The notes under the pieces were generated by a model. That model saw nothing but the letters and a program-made list of their open reading frames with translations. It was not told the DNA's origin and did no database searches. The translations under genes and the position numbers were made by a program. A stretch of 8,390 nt of DNA from Anaerolineae bacterium (GTDB taxonomy: Bacteria; Chloroflexota; Anaerolineae; Aggregatilineales; Phototrophicaceae): positions 1 to 8,390 of the forward strand of contig JANQRM010000652.1 in the NCBI GenBank assembly GCA_028284565.1. The letters are read 5' to 3'. Positions 5,954 through 8,390 of this stretch are shown here, in pieces; within the stretch, counting starts at the first letter, position 1, and each line of letters opens with the position of its first letter.

Positions 5954-7336
5954 CTAACCGGGGAAGTGGTTATAGCCCCAAGAAGCGGGGTCACGCAGAT
6001 GTTGTAGCTGATGCTGTATCATTTGCTCCATCAATTCCAATTTGATTGCTTGATAATTTGGGTCATCATAAAGATTCATTTGCTCGGCTGGGTCAGTATC
6101 GAGGTCATAGAGTTCGCCTTTGTCCCCGTGATAACAGGCAAGTTTCCAACGAGGTGTGCGTATCATCTGTCCGACAGCGAAGGTCTGTCCACTTCGCGGT
6201 GCAGTGGCACTATGCGCGCCTTTTTCAACCAACAAGCCGTTCACTACTTCACGATGCTGATAATTGTCATCCAAAAAGATGGATGCAAAACTGCGCCCGG
6301 CTAAGTTTGATGGCGTGGGAACATCGGCAAGGTCGCATAAGGTAGGAAAAAGGTCGATGAGTTCAATCATTTCGGACGACTCATTTCCGGCGTGAGCTTG
6401 TTCTGGCAATCGAATGACCAAGGGAACACGGAGGGAGCTGTCATAAAAGTTATTGAATTTGCCCAGCATCCCATAATCGCCCAATTGCTCCCCATGATCG
6501 GAGACAAACACCAGAATGGTCTCTTCTAACAAGTTTTGGGCTTTGAGCGATTCAATCACCCTATCAATGGCGGTATCAACATGCGTATTCAAAGCGAGAT
6601 AGGCGGCGATCATCTCTTTGCGGATGTCCATCGGAGTCCGTGCATATTCTTTGCCCGGTACGGCTTGCATCGTAGGCTTTTGCGCCATGATGTTCGCATC
6701 AACAGCGGGAACTTCAACATCATCGGGGCTATACAAATAGGCAAATTCTTTTGGAGGGATAAGTGGCGTGTGGGGTGTGTGAAAGCCGATGAATAAAAAG
6801 AAGGGATTAGACTGATTGTAGCTTTTCAGATAGTCATCCACCTGCCGCGCGACGATAAAATCATAATGCTCATCAAGGTCTTTTTCAAAGACACCTAAGA
6901 CGGGTTCAGGCGTGAAGTCGTCATCAAGATTGTCGGGTTCGAGCATAGATTGATTGTGATACCATCCCCACAACCGAGAGCCTAAACTTTCGGCAATTGG
7001 CGGTTCGGGGATACGACGGAAGCCCGGATTTTGCCCATGTGTTTTACCAAAGGCGACCACATCATAGCCCAAATCACCAAAATGATGTCCCATCGTGCGT
7101 TCATCGGGCGGTAGCATACAGCGATTGTTGAGTACCCCATGTTGTTGGGGATAGCGTCCGGTTAAGGTCGAGGCACGTGCTGGGGCGCACACGGGATAAT
7201 TGGAAAATGCGCGATGAAAAGTTGTGCCTTCGTCTCGTAAGCGGTCAATCGTGGAGGTTTGCACAAAAGAATATTTTTCATGATAGGCAATGTCGGCACG
7301 CATCTGGTCTACCATAATGAAGACGATATTTTTCAT
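5954..7336 (-). CDS. Formylglycine-dependent sulfatase (alkaline-phosphatase superfamily, S1 type), first of two
   Basis: This 460-residue enzyme is predicted to hydrolyse a sulfate ester. The N-terminal strand NIVFIMVDQMR supplies metal ligand D10 (with Q11). The sulfatase signature is CAPAR at 50-54 followed by ASTLTGRYP; C50 should be oxidised to formylglycine, with R54 stabilising it. Other active-site elements are GKTH (K98, H100), FHTPHTPL (H186, H189), SDHGEQLGDYG (D280 and H281, metal and catalytic) and GK (K293). The C-terminal subdomain carries the usual WKLACYHGDKGELYDLDTDPAEQMNLYDDP segment (short pieces of it are diagnostic: ELYDLDTDP). The protein starts directly at the first beta strand, so there is no signal peptide and a cytoplasmic location is expected. 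The ATG at 7336 has GAGG 7 bases upstream (7344-7347), inside the end of the permease gene, and lies 3 bases from that gene's stop. Substrate specificity within the S1 family cannot be read by eye. Confidence 0.95.
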   Translation of the reverse strand: MKNIVFIMVDQMRADIAYHEKYSFVQTSTIDRLRDEGTTFHRAFSNYPVCAPARASTLTGRYPQQHGVLNNRCMLPPDERTMGHHFGDLGYDVVAFGKTHGQNPGFRRIPEPPIAESLGSRLWGWYHNQSMLEPDNLDDDFTPEPVLGVFEKDLDEHYDFIVARQVDDYLKSYNQSNPFFLFIGFHTPHTPLIPPKEFAYLYSPDDVEVPAVDANIMAQKPTMQAVPGKEYARTPMDIRKEMIAAYLALNTHVDTAIDRVIESLKAQNLLEETILVFVSDHGEQLGDYGMLGKFNNFYDSSLRVPLVIRLPEQAHAGNESSEMIELIDLFPTLCDLADVPTPSNLAGRSFASIFLDDNYQHREVVNGLLVEKGAHSATAPRSGQTFAVGQMIRTPRWKLACYHGDKGELYDLDTDPAEQMNLYDDPNYQAIKLELMEQMIQHQLQHLRDPASWGYNHFPG

Positions 7337-7339
7337 CGG

Positions 7340-8263
7340 CTAACCTCGTACTTCCATGTGTGGGTCGAGGGCATCACGCAGACCATCGCCAACAAAATTA
7401 ATACTCAGTACACATAAGGCAATCATCAAGCCGGGCGGTATCCAGTAGTAAGGCATGTCGCTCAGAATCGTAATGGATTGGGCTTGGTTGAGCATTTGTC
7501 CCCAACTCGGTTCAGGCGGTGGAATACCCAACCCCAGAAAACTCAAAGCCGATTCGGTGATGATGGCAGAGGCAACTCCAAAACTCGCGGCGACAATCAC
7601 GGGTGCAGTCACATTGGGTAACAGATGGCGGAACATAATCCGAATCGACCCAGCCCCCAACGCTCGCACGGCAGTGATATAGTCCATCTCTCGCACAGAT
7701 AGCACCTGCCCACGAACAATCCGCGCAATGGAGGGCCAGCGCGCCAATCCAATTGCAAAGACAATACTGCCGATGCTTGGTGTCGTGATGGTGATCAGCA
7801 TCAAAATAATCAGCAGGGGTGGTAACGACTGTACCGTGTCCGTAATCCGCATCAATACGGAATCGACAGCACCCCCATAGAAGCCCGATACCAAGCCAAC
7901 AACAATTCCGACAGATACATAGAATGCAACAGACAAGAGACCCACAGCCAACGAAATCCGCCCACCATAGACGACCCGCGAGAAAATGTCTCGTCCTGCT
8001 GGGTCACCACCCAGCCAATGGTCGGCACTTGGCGGTTTACGAATATTCCGCAGTTCCACATCATAAGGATCGTGGTTGGTAATCAGTGGCGCAAAGATAG
8101 CGGATAACACAATAATGGTCAGGACGATTAAGCCCACCACCGCCAGACGATTGCGGAAAAACCGCCGGATAATCCGACGATTGGGTGTATTCCGAGCTTC
8201 CAGCTTGGCAACACGCTTGGGTTTTTCTTTTGAACCTGTTTGGTTTGTCGCTTGTTCACTCAT
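7340..8263 (-). CDS. DppC/OppC-type ABC transporter permease
   Basis: This is a complete 307-residue inner-membrane permease, a usual length for the family. A basic cytoplasmic tail (residues 1-39, with NRRIIRRFFRNR just before the membrane) leads to the first helix at about 40-61, the OppC N-terminal domain. The conserved HWLGGDPAGRDIFSR segment (82-96) and YGGRISL (99-105) follow. The binding-protein-dependent transport domain has hydrophobic stretches near 105-127, 147-160, 164-176, 218-235 and 270-293. The cytoplasmic EAA-type loop that docks on the ATPase is at about 192-218 (EMDYITAVRALGAGSIR, then HLLPN). The C-terminus FVGDGLRDALDPHMEVRG is typical. The ATG sits 3 bases after the DppB stop without a clear Shine-Dalgarno sequence, so translation is probably coupled to the upstream gene. 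No ATPase gene follows in the window. Joined to sulfatases and aldolases, it more likely carries a sulfated carbohydrate or similar solute than a peptide; that is inference. Confidence 0.95.
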   Translation of the reverse strand: MSEQATNQTGSKEKPKRVAKLEARNTPNRRIIRRFFRNRLAVVGLIVLTIIVLSAIFAPLITNHDPYDVELRNIRKPPSADHWLGGDPAGRDIFSRVVYGGRISLAVGLLSVAFYVSVGIVVGLVSGFYGGAVDSVLMRITDTVQSLPPLLIILMLITITTPSIGSIVFAIGLARWPSIARIVRGQVLSVREMDYITAVRALGAGSIRIMFRHLLPNVTAPVIVAASFGVASAIITESALSFLGLGIPPPEPSWGQMLNQAQSITILSDMPYYWIPPGLMIALCVLSINFVGDGLRDALDPHMEVRG

Positions 8264-8266
8264 CGT

Positions 8267-8390
8267 CTAGTCATACCGTATCCGTGGGTCAATGAAAGCA
8301 TAAGCCACATCCACCAACAAATTCGCAATGGTTACTGCAATGCCAATTAACAACACCACCCCCATAATCACGGGATAGTCACGCCCAAAG
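8267..8390 (-). CDS. DppB/OppB-type ABC transporter permease, C-terminal fragment (5' end outside window)
   Basis: Only the last 40 codons and the TAG stop are present; the gene enters from the right edge. The visible protein has a hydrophobic segment (roughly residues 7-25 of the fragment, [19 protein letters not shown]) and ends with [12 protein letters not shown]. The pattern of a last membrane helix followed by Y-A-x-x-DPRIRY at the very C-terminus is the hallmark of the DppB/OppB inner-membrane subunit of peptide/nickel/oligosaccharide-type ABC importers. It lies 3 bases upstream of a DppC-type partner, the normal B-C order for this transporter class, so the two should form the transmembrane heterodimer. 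Substrate cannot be read from this fragment; the family imports peptides, nickel and also oligosaccharides. The family call is confident and the substrate is unknown. Confidence 0.9.
   Translation of the reverse strand, partial: FGRDYPVIMGVVLLIGIAVTIANLLVDVAYAFIDPRIRYD

Noticed and set aside
5783..6345. Plus-strand frames opposite the 3' end of the first sulfatase and the 5' end of the oxidoreductase
   Set aside because: Both underlying minus-strand frames are intact with motifs at the right places; the plus-strand translations resemble nothing and lack convincing ribosome binding sites.
7337..7339. Possible terminator or regulatory site between the transporter genes and the sulfatase
   Set aside because: The gap is 3 bases, no hairpin with a T-run is visible, and the sulfatase ribosome binding site lies inside the permease gene, so the transcript appears continuous.

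Overview
The window looks like the middle of one long bacterial operon read entirely on the minus strand, so transcription runs from high to low coordinates. Nine genes, seven complete and one cut at each edge, cover nearly all of the 8390 bases. The gaps between them are 3, 3, 9, 49, 11 and 21 bases, and two junctions overlap by 4 bases. There is no gene-free stretch, no RNA gene, no mobile element, no CRISPR array and no convincing terminator. Base composition is near 50% GC by eye. The genes resemble those of environmental, non-Proteobacterial bacteria rich in sulfatases. I would guess Chloroflexota (an Anaerolineae-like lineage), with Planctomycetota or Poribacteria-type bacteria as alternatives. 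No marker gene is present, so this assignment is weak.

In transcription order, the layout is as follows. The C-terminal 40 residues of a DppB/OppB-type ABC permease (8267-8390) are followed by a complete DppC/OppC-type permease (7340-8263). Next come a formylglycine-type sulfatase of 460 residues (5954-7336), an FAD-dependent oxidoreductase of 665 residues (3947-5944) and a second, distantly related sulfatase of 491 residues that starts at GTG (2475-3950). Two proteins of unknown function follow: a small one of 114 residues, whose start I moved to 2425, and a tryptophan-rich one of 319 residues (1110-2069). The operon then continues with an HpcH/HpaI-family class II aldolase (324-1088) and the N-terminal 109 residues of an RraA-family protein (1-327).

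The genes make sense together as uptake and catabolism of a small sulfated organic compound, most likely a sulfated sugar or sugar acid. The permeases would import the still-sulfated compound. The two sulfatases have no signal peptide and would remove sulfate esters in the cytoplasm. The FAD enzyme would oxidise the substrate, the unknown proteins would bind or convert it, and the aldolases would split a 2-keto(-3-deoxy) acid into pyruvate and an aldehyde. The family assignments are well supported by motifs. The pathway and its substrate are inference from gene order. The solute-binding protein, the transporter ATPases, any glycoside hydrolase or lyase, and the formylglycine-generating enzyme are not in the window.
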